The translations under genes were made by a program, and so were the position numbers. A stretch of DNA of 34,312 nucleotides from Streptococcaceae bacterium (GTDB taxonomy: Bacteria > Bacillota > Bacilli > Lactobacillales > Streptococcaceae): positions 1-34,312 of the forward strand of contig JAITVN010000075.1 of NCBI GenBank assembly GCA_031285775.1, read 5' to 3'. Below, one piece after another: positions 20,615 through 29,924 of this stretch (within the stretch, counting starts at the first letter, position 1; each line of letters starts with the position of its first letter). Under the pieces are notes generated by a model, which worked only from the letters and a program-made list of their open reading frames with translations, searched no databases and was not told where the DNA came from.

Positions 20615-20700
20615 AGCGACATTGGGTCATCATTTCTTAGAATTAACCAAAAGTTCATCTTCAAAATTAGACATTATATTAATTTCAATAGATTTTATAA

Positions 20701-20730
20701 AAACCAGCCCTTTTACAGCGGCTGGTTTTC
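20701..20730 (+). terminator. mazEF terminator
   Basis: AAACCAGCCCTTTTACAGCGGCTGGTTTTC. Confidence 0.7.
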
Positions 20731-20865
20731 ACAATTTGAACTTAATTTTTTTCTCTGCTCAATAATTCTTTTTTCTGAATCAGAAAGCCCTTTCGAGAAT
20801 AGCACAGGTCATATTCTGCAGCATAATGAGTCACGATCATTGAGGAAAACCCGACTTTCTCATCA

Positions 20866-21621
20866 CTAAACTGCCTTCTTGTAAAGAAAATCAGCAATAA
20901 CAAAACCGAGCACGGTAATTACAGTCATCCAAATGAGCGCCGTCCAGAGTTCCTGTCCCACTGGCTGCTGATTCAGCAAATTTCGAATGGCATTTGTAAT
21001 AGAAGTCAATGGTTGATTCTCTGCAAACCAGCGTACAGGTCCAGGCATCGTCTTGGTCGGCACGAAGGCTGAGGACAACATGGGCAGGAAAGTCAGCGGA
21101 TAAGCTAATGCACTCGCGCCAGTCATAGACTTGGCCAAGATTCCAGGAATGGCATTGAGCCAAGTTAAGGCTAAAGTCAAGAATAAAAACAGTCCAATCA
21201 CAGAAAGCCAAGCGCCAATTCCAGCCCCTGTGCGAAATCCCATCAGCAAAGCCAGACCAATGATTATGGCGAACGAAATCATGTTGGAAATCAACGAAGT
21301 CAACACATGCGCCCAGAGAAAGCTTGAAGAGCGAATCGGCATAGATTTCACGCGCGCAAACATTCCCTTTTGTCTATCTTCGAAAAGACGATAACCCACA
21401 TAAGAGGTCCCCATCGCTGCAGCCATAATCAAAATTCCAGGTAATAAGTAATTAATATATGCAGTACCACTGCCTAGTGATGCCTTAATTGAACCGCCGA
21501 AAACATAGACGAAGAGTATCATAAAAGCAACCGGCATCATCACCGTAGTAATAATTGTATCGGCGCTGCGCGTAATATGCTTCATCGTCCGACCAAATAA
21601 TATTGTTGTATCCCTAACCAT
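20866..21621 (-). CDS. ABC transporter permease (ABC-2 type, drug-efflux-like)
   Basis: 251-aa multi-TM; NYLLPGILIMAAAMGTSYVGYRLFEDRQKGMFARVKSMPI typical of ABC-2 permeases; follows the ATPase. Confidence 0.9.
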   Translation of the reverse strand: MVRDTTILFGRTMKHITRSADTIITTVMMPVAFMILFVYVFGGSIKASLGSGTAYINYLLPGILIMAAAMGTSYVGYRLFEDRQKGMFARVKSMPIRSSSFLWAHVLTSLISNMISFAIIIGLALLMGFRTGAGIGAWLSVIGLFLFLTLALTWLNAIPGILAKSMTGASALAYPLTFLPMLSSAFVPTKTMPGPVRWFAENQPLTSITNAIRNLLNQQPVGQELWTALIWMTVITVLGFVIADFLYKKAV

Positions 21622-21622
21622 T

Positions 21623-22426
21623 TTAGTTTCCTCCTTCTGCTGCTGTATCTACATCTGTAGAGTCAGATTTCTTTGAGACAATATTTAGAAAAATGTCTTC
21701 AAGCGTCGGCTGTTTTTCAACCATTTCAATTTTCGGCGCCGGAATCAACTTCTTCAACTCATCAAAAGTTCCCAGCGCCACAATCTTACCCTCATGCAGG
21801 ATAGCAATATGCTCAGCCAACTTTTCCGCCTCTTCCAAATACTGTGTCGTCAAGAAGAAGGTCGTTCCGCCGTCTTTGAGCTTCTCGATGAGATCATAAA
21901 CCTCGTTTCGCGCCTCAGGATCCAGCCCCGTCGTTGGTTCATCCAAAAAAATTACGGCTGGCGCGCCAATCATCGACATCGCCACATCAATCCGCCGCCG
22001 CATCCCGCCAGAGTATGTAGCCAATGGTTTATCAGCTGCCTCAGTTAAACTAACCTTTTCCAGCATTTCGACCGCCACTTTTTTAGCTTCGGGGACTTTG
22101 CGGAGTTTGGCAATAAGCTCCAAATTCTCACGACCTGTGAGCACATCGTCCACAGCCGCGAACTGCCCAGTGAGGCTGAAAGACTGCCGTACCTTCATTG
22201 CCTCTTTCAGCGTATCAAAGCCATGTACCTTGATTTCTCCAGCATCTTGCCTCAGCAACGTTGCCATCATGTTGATCATTGTGGTCTTGCCCGCACCATT
22301 TGAACCCAGCAGAGCGAAAATCTCACCCTTCTCAACCTTCAAATCCACTCCACGCAGCACTTCCTTTGTTGACTTTTTTGTGGTAAAGGACTTTTTCAAA
22401 CCTGATACCTCAATTATGTATTCCAT
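21623..22426 (-). CDS. ABC transporter ATP-binding protein (daunorubicin-resistance/DrrA-like)
   Basis: LLGSNGAGKTTMINM Walker A, YSGGMRRRIDVAMSMIGAPAVIFLDEPTTGLDP signature/Walker B. Confidence 0.95.
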   Translation of the reverse strand: MEYIIEVSGLKKSFTTKKSTKEVLRGVDLKVEKGEIFALLGSNGAGKTTMINMMATLLRQDAGEIKVHGFDTLKEAMKVRQSFSLTGQFAAVDDVLTGRENLELIAKLRKVPEAKKVAVEMLEKVSLTEAADKPLATYSGGMRRRIDVAMSMIGAPAVIFLDEPTTGLDPEARNEVYDLIEKLKDGGTTFFLTTQYLEEAEKLAEHIAILHEGKIVALGTFDELKKLIPAPKIEMVEKQPTLEDIFLNIVSKKSDSTDVDTAAEGGN

Positions 22427-22500
22427 TTGTATCTACCTTCTACTTCTCATCACTGAATATAAGTACTACTTACTAGTGATGCTAAATTTAAGAGATGAAA

Positions 22501-22857
22501 TCATCTCTTCGCAAAATAATCATTCAGAGCCTGACGGTGTTTGTCCAGCCAGTTGATATTGCCATTTTCCCGACCGAAGAAAGCATCACAGAACTCAGCC
22601 ACATCGCCGCTCACAACATCTTTGACTGGAAGACCGTCCAGCACTGAAAGCTCGAACAATTCCAGCAAATCATTAAATCGCTGCCAGTCATTGTTGATAA
22701 GTCCAACATTATAACAGTAACTCTGAATTGACTTGTAAACCTTCTCATAATCATCCGGCAGCGCCTTTACGCGCGCCTGAAGCTCACGGTAGTCTTTCTT
22801 CTCTTCGCGCCAATTTTTCCCAAAAACCGTTTCTAAAATCGCCATTTCATTTTCCAA
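22501..22857 (-). CDS. DUF1048-family protein
   Basis: 118-aa; ALPDDYEKVYKSIQSYCYNVG resembles its paralogue at 22847-23197; PadR/ABC operon context. Confidence 0.8.
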   Translation of the reverse strand: MENEMAILETVFGKNWREEKKDYRELQARVKALPDDYEKVYKSIQSYCYNVGLINNDWQRFNDLLELFELSVLDGLPVKDVVSGDVAEFCDAFFGRENGNINWLDKHRQALNDYFAKR

Positions 22858-23197
22858 CTTTCTTATTCAGCTTTTCACGCTGCTTACTCTCCCAAGTATT
22901 CTTGTCCGCCATGTCATCAAGGAAAGCTGCCACATCTGGCCCCGTCACATCCGTCACCTTTCGGCCTTCCGCCGCCAACTCCTCAAGCATATCAAGCACA
23001 TGATCAAAAACAAACTTAATGTCGCGCCACTTACTTATTCCAGTCAGCCAAATATACTTCTTCATCTGCTTATAGTCTTCGAAATAGTCCGCCGGCAGAG
23101 CTTTAGCACGCGCCTCAAACGCTCGCCAAACCTTTTTTTCCTCAAGACCTAACGCACGGTCAAATAAGTTCCTTTTCTCAGCCATAATATTATTCAC
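22847..23197 (-). CDS. DUF1048-family protein
   Basis: 116-aa; EARAKALPADYFEDYKQMKKYIWLTG; overlaps neighbouring ORFs. Confidence 0.8.
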   Translation of the reverse strand: MNNIMAEKRNLFDRALGLEEKKVWRAFEARAKALPADYFEDYKQMKKYIWLTGISKWRDIKFVFDHVLDMLEELAAEGRKVTDVTGPDVAAFLDDMADKNTWESKQREKLNKKVGK

Positions 23198-23585
23198 TCC
23201 TTTGTGTTACAGAATAGTCAACCGACACATGGGCTGGCTTACGCAACTCTTCAATTTTCTCGGAGACAAAGTCCCACTTTTGCCAGAATTTACTCAACTC
23301 AGCCTTCCCCGCCTCATTTAACCTATAGAACTTACGCGGCGGTCCCTGCGTTGACTTACGCTTCTCTATATCAACCAGACCATTCTTTTCCAGCCGCATC
23401 GTAATCGTATAGACAGTCCCCTCAACAATGTCAGTGAACCCGAGATCCCGCAATTTCTGTGTAATCTCATAACCATAAGTCTCGCCACGGCTAATTATCT
23501 CTAACACACAGCCTTCCAGCGACCCTTTTAACATTTCTGTGATATCTTCCATCTTATAATTTCCTTTCGCAGTATTTTGTATCAA
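23190..23585 (-). CDS. PadR family transcriptional regulator
   Basis: MLKGSLEGCVLEIISRGETYGYEITQKLRDLGFTDIVEGTVYTITMRLEKNGLV, classic PadR winged helix. Confidence 0.93.
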   Translation of the reverse strand: MIQNTAKGNYKMEDITEMLKGSLEGCVLEIISRGETYGYEITQKLRDLGFTDIVEGTVYTITMRLEKNGLVDIEKRKSTQGPPRKFYRLNEAGKAELSKFWQKWDFVSEKIEELRKPAHVSVDYSVTQRSE

Positions 23586-23592
23586 CGATATT

Positions 23593-23643
23593 CTGTACTA
23601 CTAACTACAGGTATATAATAACACAGACTACTGAACTTGTCAA
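23593..23643 (-). promoter_or_regulatory. padR operon promoter with candidate operator
   Basis: On - strand TTGACA-17 nt-TATTAT, then CTGTA-N8-TACAG inverted repeat (23593-23610). Confidence 0.6.
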
Positions 23644-23940
23644 CTAATAAGTATCACAAAATAGCCATTTTTTACCATAATCGTGAAACTCCTTGATACA
23701 CAAGTATCTCCTTCTTAACAATATCAATTCATCTGTCCATTTTCCCAACCATTTTTCCTAGAAAATGTTTTCTGAACTCATTTAAAGAATCAAAAGCTAG
23801 AGAAGTGGAATAATTCATTTCCTGCTCCCTCCAAAGAAAGTAAAGTGACTTCTAAGCGCCGAAACGATGAGATTCTGCTTGGCTCAGAAGATTCTTTCTC
23901 TGTCTAAGAATTGCGGATTCACAACCAAATAGAATCAACT

Positions 23941-23978
23941 AAAAAGCCCGAATTTCCATACAAAATTCGAACTTTTTC
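23941..23978 (-). terminator. Terminator downstream of PIN/TRAM gene
   Basis: AAAAAGCCCGAATTTCCATACAAAATTCGAACTTTTTC imperfect hairpin. Confidence 0.6.
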
Positions 23979-24009
23979 AGATTTTAGAACTATAGCAGAT
24001 TCTTAAGAA

Positions 24010-25068
24010 TTATTTCTTAACCTCCGCAAAAATCATCCGGCCTGCACTGGTCTGCAATACTTTTGTGACAGTTGACGTCACAGTTTTACCAATCAGGCGA
24101 TCGGTGTCTTCAATGACAACCATTGTGCCGTCCGGTAAATATGCGATACCTTGATGACGCTCAGTTCCTTCTTTAACAATGACAACCGACAAATCTTCAC
24201 CAACCATAACTTGCTGCTTGACCGCATTAGCCAAATCATTGATATTCAGCACTTTGATGCCTTGTATTTCAGCCAGTTTATTAAGATTAAAATCATTGGT
24301 CACGAGTTTTGCGCCTTTTTCGTTCGCATAACGCAAAAGTTTTGCATCAACCTCTTTCAGGTCTTTATAATCCAAATCAGAAATCACAACTTCATTACGA
24401 ATGGCATTAACCAAATCGAGACCGCGACGTCCCTTCGCCCGCTTCAATGCATCGTTTGAATCCGACAAAGTCTGAAGTTCCAGCAAAACAAAATTAGGTA
24501 CAATAATCTGTCCATCCAAAAACCCAGTTTTGATAATGTCGAAAACGCGACCGTCTATAATAACACTGGTATCAAGCAATTTCATATTTGTTTCAGAACT
24601 CGGAAGTGTTGCTGCATCTACAGCATTTATCTTCTTCCCTTGACGGAAAATCGTTCGCACAATATCTTCTCCGCGACGGTAAAAAATAATATAACCCAGA
24701 TAACCAAGCACAATAATAACTAATGCTGCAAGAACATTGGACAAAATTGGAATATTCAACATGGTGATTGGAAAACTTATCAAAAGTCCAACCAGTAAAC
24801 CAAGTATTACCCCGATAACGGTATAAATACTTTTTGACAAATTTAGTCCTGCAACCATATTATCAATGTGCTTCAGCCCAGCCAAGATAGAGTTCATCAA
24901 GAAAAATATTATCACTAAAAAAATAAATGCGCCAATAATTCCATTTAGCCACTGATGATTCCAACTTGCATGCTGCTGGCCAAACAGCTCCCAAAATGCT
25001 GGAAGAGCTGCTATACCAACTGATGCGCCGATAATTGCTGCAAGGACGTACACAATAATACGTCTCAT
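24010..25068 (-). CDS. yacL: PIN/TRAM domain membrane protein (YacL-like)
   Basis: N-terminal TM helices, KLLDTSVIIDGRVFDIIKTGFLDGQIIVPNFVLLELQ PIN domain, C-terminal TRAM-like region; directly downstream of radA. Confidence 0.9.
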   Translation of the reverse strand: MRRIIVYVLAAIIGASVGIAALPAFWELFGQQHASWNHQWLNGIIGAFIFLVIIFFLMNSILAGLKHIDNMVAGLNLSKSIYTVIGVILGLLVGLLISFPITMLNIPILSNVLAALVIIVLGYLGYIIFYRRGEDIVRTIFRQGKKINAVDAATLPSSETNMKLLDTSVIIDGRVFDIIKTGFLDGQIIVPNFVLLELQTLSDSNDALKRAKGRRGLDLVNAIRNEVVISDLDYKDLKEVDAKLLRYANEKGAKLVTNDFNLNKLAEIQGIKVLNINDLANAVKQQVMVGEDLSVVIVKEGTERHQGIAYLPDGTMVVIEDTDRLIGKTVTSTVTKVLQTSAGRMIFAEVKK

Positions 25069-25141
25069 ATGAAAAAAACCTCTCTTTTTATATTTTTATA
25101 ATACTTTGCTTATTATAACACAAATTACGCAACTAAGTCTC

Positions 25142-26506
25142 CTATTTGAACACCAGAGCTAAAACCTCAGCAATGGTCTCAACCCCTATGACGTTCAGTC
25201 CCTTTGGAATATCAAGGTTATCCATCGAAGATTTAGGCACATAGGCTTTCTTGAAGCCAAGTTTGGCTGCCTCATTAATACGCTGTTCCATACGCACCAC
25301 GCGTCGGATTTCTCCCGTCAGCCCGATTTCACCAATGAAACACTCAGAAGGATTCGTCGGTTTCTCTTTATAGCTCGAAGCAATGGCCACAGCAATGGCC
25401 AAGTCAATCGCTGGTTCATCAATTTTCACACCGCCTGCAGATTTCAAGAAAGCATCCTGATTCTGCATCAAAAGTCCTGCACGTTTTTCAAGTACAGCTA
25501 ATATTAATCCAACACGATTATAATCAACACCAGAAACCGTCCGCTTTGCATTTCCAAACATTGTCGGTGTTGTCAACGCCTGAATTTCCACTAATATCGG
25601 ACGTGTACCTTCAAGTGCTGCTACAATTGCTGAACCTGTTGCCCCCTCCAAACGCTCACTCAGAAAAACCTCAGACGGATTAAGCACCTCACGCAGCCCG
25701 CTGGTCTGCATTTCAAAAATTCCAATTTCATTGGTTGATCCAAATCGATTTTTAACTGCCCGCAAAATCCTAAAAGAATTCTGCCGCTCGCCTTCAAAGT
25801 ACAAAACAGTGTCCACCATATGCTCAAGCGTACGCGGGCCAGCCAGAGTTCCCTCTTTGGTAACATGACCAACAATAAAAATTGCAATATTGTTCATTTT
25901 AGCAATCTGCATCAGCTCATTTGTCACCTGGCGTACCTGAGAAACACTTCCTTGAGTCGACTCAATCTCTGGCGACATAATCGTCTGGATAGAATCGATA
26001 ATCAGAAAATCCGGTTTGAGACGCTCAATTTCCTGACGTACAGCCGACATATTTGTTTCTGCATAGACATAAAAATCTGCATTCTCGTCCTCTGTCAAAC
26101 GCTCTGCCCGCAATTTAATCTGCTGGGCAGACTCCTCACCGCTGACGTAGAGCACTTCTCCACGAGTTGCTAATTGCGCTGAAACCTGCAATAAAAGCGT
26201 TGACTTACCAATTCCAGGATCTCCGCCAATCAAAATCAAAGACCCAGGTACAACACCTCCACCGAGCACATGGTTGAACTCCTCCATGTCAGTTAGGACA
26301 CGGGGAACATCGTGCCTGTCAACCTCCCCCAGCCTGATCGGAGATGACTTTTCCCCAGACAGTGTCTTGCGTGCGTTGGGTACCTCTTTAATTTCACGTT
26401 CTTCCACAAAAGAAGCCCATTCACCACAATTTGGACAGCGGCCAAGCTCCTTAGATGACTTATAACCGCAATTCTGACAAACAAACATTGATTTATATTT
26501 AGACAA
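25142..26506 (-). CDS. radA: DNA repair protein RadA
   Basis: [21 protein letters not shown] zinc finger, [14 protein letters not shown] Walker [12 protein letters not shown] motif. Confidence 0.96.
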   Translation of the reverse strand: MSKYKSMFVCQNCGYKSSKELGRCPNCGEWASFVEEREIKEVPNARKTLSGEKSSPIRLGEVDRHDVPRVLTDMEEFNHVLGGGVVPGSLILIGGDPGIGKSTLLLQVSAQLATRGEVLYVSGEESAQQIKLRAERLTEDENADFYVYAETNMSAVRQEIERLKPDFLIIDSIQTIMSPEIESTQGSVSQVRQVTNELMQIAKMNNIAIFIVGHVTKEGTLAGPRTLEHMVDTVLYFEGERQNSFRILRAVKNRFGSTNEIGIFEMQTSGLREVLNPSEVFLSERLEGATGSAIVAALEGTRPILVEIQALTTPTMFGNAKRTVSGVDYNRVGLILAVLEKRAGLLMQNQDAFLKSAGGVKIDEPAIDLAIAVAIASSYKEKPTNPSECFIGEIGLTGEIRRVVRMEQRINEAAKLGFKKAYVPKSSMDNLDIPKGLNVIGVETIAEVLALVFK

Positions 26507-26669
26507 GTTTTCTCCTCAAAATAGTCGAAGCAATTCAGAAACTTTACTTCTTAAATAATAATACGCAAAAGAACGGCAAATGTCACGAAAAAATACCAAA
26601 AATTTGACAGAAAGAAATAATTTGATAAAATAAACAAGTACATTTCTTATCGCGCCAATATCTGTACAC

Positions 26670-27138
26670 TCGCTAGCGCTCGAAGCACTGCTTCGAGGTA
26701 ACGGATGAAGATTTGCGAAGCAAATCTACATATCGCTGCTCACCGAATGAGTGACAGTGATATATCAGAATTCAGAATAAACTCCTAATAGAGTAGTTAA
26801 CTAATAATAAGCCGTTGTAGCTCAGTCGCTAGAGCTTGAAGCACTGCTTCGAGGTAACGGATGAAGATTTGCGAAGCAAATCCTCCAATCGCTGCTCACC
26901 GAATGAGTGACAGTGTTATATCAGAATTCAGAATAAACTCCTAATAGAGTAGTTAACTAATAATAAGCCGTTGTAGCTGCAGTCGCTAGAGCTCGAAGCA
27001 CTGCTTCGAGGTAACGGATGAAGATTTGCGAAGCAAATCTACATATCGCTGCTCACCGAATGAGTGACAGTGATATATCAGAATCCAGAATAAACTCCTA
27101 ATAGAGTAGTTAACTAATAATAAGCCGTTGTAGCTCAG
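26670..27138 (+). repeat. Three tandem ~156-bp units (hairpin cluster + A/T-rich leader + 5' tRNA-Thr fragment at the internal junctions)
   Basis: TCGCTAG anchor recurs at 26670, 26826 and 26983, with the tRNA equivalent (TCGGTAG) at 27139; near-identical sequence between. Confidence 0.9.
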
Positions 27139-27196
27139 TCGGTAGAGCAGCACCATGGTAAGGTGAAGGTCGTGTGTTCGATTCACATCAATGGCA
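27124..27196 (+). tRNA. tRNA-Thr(GGT)
   Basis: GCCGTTG acceptor / CAATGGC; D-arm GCTC-AGTCGGTA-GAGC; anticodon loop ATGGTAA (GGT); T-loop TTCGATT. Confidence 0.88.
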
Positions 27197-27218
27197 AATA
27201 GGGCAACCAACCCATTAC

Positions 27219-27240
27219 AAAGCCTTTTAAGGCTTTTTTA
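27219..27240 (+). terminator. Terminator downstream of tRNA-Thr
   Basis: AAAGCCTTTTAAGGCTTTTTT. Confidence 0.75.
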
Positions 27241-27327
27241 CAGTCATTAAAGAGTATTATCAACCAACCAATCAGTATCCTTCTGTGAAGTCCTTCAGAA
27301 ATCATAACTTTCACGAGGAAGGTCTAG

Positions 27328-27356
27328 AAAACCTGTCAAAACTGACAGGTTTTTTC
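27328..27356 (-). terminator. ezrA terminator
   Basis: AAAACCTGTCAAAACTGACAGGTTTTTT. Confidence 0.75.
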
Positions 27357-29094
27357 ACAAACGATATTCAGGAACAGTCTTCGTATTTTCATAAACATTG
27401 ACGATACGCTCTGTAGCACCTGGATCAACTTCTTCAATAGCTGCCGAAATCGTATTGAATGAAGCGGTATAGTCTCGGTCACGCTCGAATAAAGTCAGTG
27501 AACGCTCCATCGCGCTGGCTACATTCGCATTGGTCAATTTGAAACGATTGGCATACTGCATGAGCTGCTCCGCTAGCGCTGCATTATCCACTAATTTGTC
27601 AGTCTCCGTTTTCAAGCGCTCAAGCTGTTCTTTGGCCAAGTCCGCCATATGCTTGATCGTTTCCATATTGATACGAACTTTATCCATCTCTTTGAAAAGT
27701 TTTTCCACTTGGCTGCTGACAGTAAAGAACAAATCCAGATAGGCAGTCGGCAAGCCTGGAAGATTTCGCTTTTCAACAAAGCGTTTAATCATGCGAATAC
27801 GCGTGTCTAAGTCTTGAGCAGTTTCACGCGCCTTTTTCTCGTCTTGAGAGAGTGAAGTAATCTGCTCATTTATTTGCATCTGCTGTTCTTCGATTTCCTG
27901 CAGTGAAGCAATAACCGCATTTACACGACGATTAATCATAGAATAAGGCTGCTCTTGCACTTGAACATCTTTCAGCTTCAAGATATTATCAGCTTCAATT
28001 TCCAGATCATCTAAGCGCAGCTGTGCTGAACGTACTGATGCCTTTTCATTGTCAGATAAAATATAAGCTTGCAGCGCATGATCAATTTCAAGCAGAAGAC
28101 TGCGGTTGTTTTCACGGGTATGCTCAATATAAGGCTTGAGGATAGGGGCATTCTTTTCAAAATTCTTGCGTCCGCTGTATTCTTTTTCAAAAATATCGTA
28201 CAAGCCGTTAATCTGCTGTTTCGTTTCCTGAAGCAGGTTTTCCGCGCGATCAAGCTCAAAACGCTCTAGATTTTCTTTGGTTTCCTTTAAGCGGTTCCTG
28301 ACATTTTTGATAGATTGTTCAAGATTGAACGTTTCTGGGAACTTATAGTTCTTTTGGGTGAAATCTTTGTAGTTCTCTTCCAGCTCAGAAAGTTGCTTCT
28401 CATAATCATCATCAACTAAGTGGATAATTTCAGGAATACGCTCTGTAATGTTATTCAAAGCTATTGTATGCTCTTCAGCGATTTCTAAAATCTCAGCGGC
28501 CTCAACAGGATCTCCCTTCGAATTCAACTCTACAAACTGATTAAACTCAGTTTCGATATTGCTCAGCGACTCCTCAATCATGCCAATAGTCGAGCCGTAA
28601 TGTTCCGCATTGTCCGCAATATGATTACGTAATTTATCATACATGTCAAGCGCATCTTGAATTTTCGTGGAATTATAGCGCTCCTGTTCCATCAGTTCAT
28701 TCAAGCCGCTGCGAATCGCCTCCGCATCGGTCTCCATCATCTTTATCAGCGATTCTGCTTCCAGCGCAGCCTCTTTTGCCTTCCCCCAACGAAAACTATC
28801 ATTTAGCTGCTCAGCTTCAAAAATACTGTTTTCCAGCTCGGCAAAAGAATTCTGCGACAAGTCAACCCATTTTTGGTGCCATTCTCTATATACTTTCTGC
28901 GACTGACCTACTAAATGCATCGACTTTACCTTATCAAACTCATCCTGGACAGGCAAATCAAAAAGCTCTTCCTTGCGTTCTTCTAGTGCAATGATGAAGC
29001 CCTCTGTCTGACGGCGACGGATCATCGAATAAACATAGAATGCGACAATGAGAACAAAGATAATGACTAAAACAATGATAATAGTGGTTGACAT
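27355..29094 (-). CDS. ezrA: Septation ring formation regulator EzrA
   Basis: 579-aa; single N-terminal TM then long coiled coil, typical EzrA composition (RRQTEGFIIALEERKEELFDLPVQDEFDKVKSMHLVGQSQ). Confidence 0.93.
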   Translation of the reverse strand: MSTTIIIVLVIIFVLIVAFYVYSMIRRRQTEGFIIALEERKEELFDLPVQDEFDKVKSMHLVGQSQKVYREWHQKWVDLSQNSFAELENSIFEAEQLNDSFRWGKAKEAALEAESLIKMMETDAEAIRSGLNELMEQERYNSTKIQDALDMYDKLRNHIADNAEHYGSTIGMIEESLSNIETEFNQFVELNSKGDPVEAAEILEIAEEHTIALNNITERIPEIIHLVDDDYEKQLSELEENYKDFTQKNYKFPETFNLEQSIKNVRNRLKETKENLERFELDRAENLLQETKQQINGLYDIFEKEYSGRKNFEKNAPILKPYIEHTRENNRSLLLEIDHALQAYILSDNEKASVRSAQLRLDDLEIEADNILKLKDVQVQEQPYSMINRRVNAVIASLQEIEEQQMQINEQITSLSQDEKKARETAQDLDTRIRMIKRFVEKRNLPGLPTAYLDLFFTVSSQVEKLFKEMDKVRINMETIKHMADLAKEQLERLKTETDKLVDNAALAEQLMQYANRFKLTNANVASAMERSLTLFERDRDYTASFNTISAAIEEVDPGATERIVNVYENTKTVPEYRL

Positions 29095-29187
29095 AAAAAT
29101 TTTCCCCGAATAAATCAGTAATTAATGCAATTATAGCATAGTTTTAAAGAAAAGTGTCAGCTGTTCAAAGCTTTTGCTGGCATCTTC

Positions 29188-29808
29188 TCAAATAATTTTT
29201 GTCCCATGAACAAAAGTTGCGCCCGTCAAATCGGCTAATTCTCCAGCATTTCCCGCCGTCACTCCACCGCCGATCATGATGTCAATGCGACCATCAGCAT
29301 AACGTATCAGTTCTTTGAGCAAGGCCGTATTCAAGGGTTCAGACAAAGGGCCGCCATGACTTAATATCTTCGCAATTCCAGCCTCGGCCAATAAGTCAAT
29401 GGCTGCAAAAGGGTCTTCAATCTCATCAAAAGCCATGTGGAAAGTGACTGGAAGCCCTTGGCTAGCAATTACCAAAGTATTCATCGCTTCAGTATCTATT
29501 TTATTGTCCTCGGTAAGTGCGCCGAAAACTAATGCCTGAGCACCCGCCTCAATTGCCTTGAGAACATCGATTTCCATGATCTTTAGTTCTTGTGAATTGT
29601 AAACGAAATCTCCGCCGCGGGGACGGATCATCACTGCCAGCAGACTTTGCGAATCCTGTAAATAATCGGCAGTCTGTGAAATAACGCCATAGGACGGTGT
29701 TGTACCGCCTACGGCCAAATTATCACAGAGCTCAATCCGTTCAGCCCCAGCCCGCACTGCTCTTGGAATATCAGTGAAGTTTTCTGCACAAAATTCGCGT
29801 ATAATCAT
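29188..29808 (-). CDS. cutC: Copper homeostasis protein CutC family
   Basis: AGAERIELCDNLAVGGTTPSYGVI, VMIRPRGGDFVYNSQEL, TFHMAFDEI, ILSHGG motifs. Confidence 0.93.
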   Translation of the reverse strand: MIIREFCAENFTDIPRAVRAGAERIELCDNLAVGGTTPSYGVISQTADYLQDSQSLLAVMIRPRGGDFVYNSQELKIMEIDVLKAIEAGAQALVFGALTEDNKIDTEAMNTLVIASQGLPVTFHMAFDEIEDPFAAIDLLAEAGIAKILSHGGPLSEPLNTALLKELIRYADGRIDIMIGGGVTAGNAGELADLTGATFVHGTKII

Positions 29809-29882
29809 AGAATTATTGTATCACAGTTTTATCCAATTCAAAAGGCAAAATAGTTTTTGAAAAACATATTTAGTAATTTATA

Positions 29883-29908
29883 TGAAAAAAGCCCCGAAAG
29901 GCTTTTTC
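29883..29908 (-). terminator. Terminator of the lipoprotein gene
   Basis: AAAAAAGCCCCGAAAGGCTTTTTC. Confidence 0.75.
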
Positions 29909-29924
29909 ATTCACTTTTATGAAA

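Noticed and set aside
26670-27138. CRISPR array
   Set aside because: Repeats are ~156 bp and contiguous with no variable spacers; they contain tRNA fragments and no cas genes are nearby.
26986-27210. 74-aa ORF on the - strand (MVALFAIDVNRTHDL...)
   Set aside because: Lies across the tRNA-Thr gene and the tandem repeat, antisense; a typical spurious ORF generated by tRNA sequence.
12554-27356. Recurring CCTGTCAA...TTGACAGG hairpins (12.56, 15.82, 27.33 kb) as a repeat family
   Set aside because: Each is a simple terminator with a poly-T tail at a gene end; similarity is limited to the short stem and is probably a commonly used terminator sequence.
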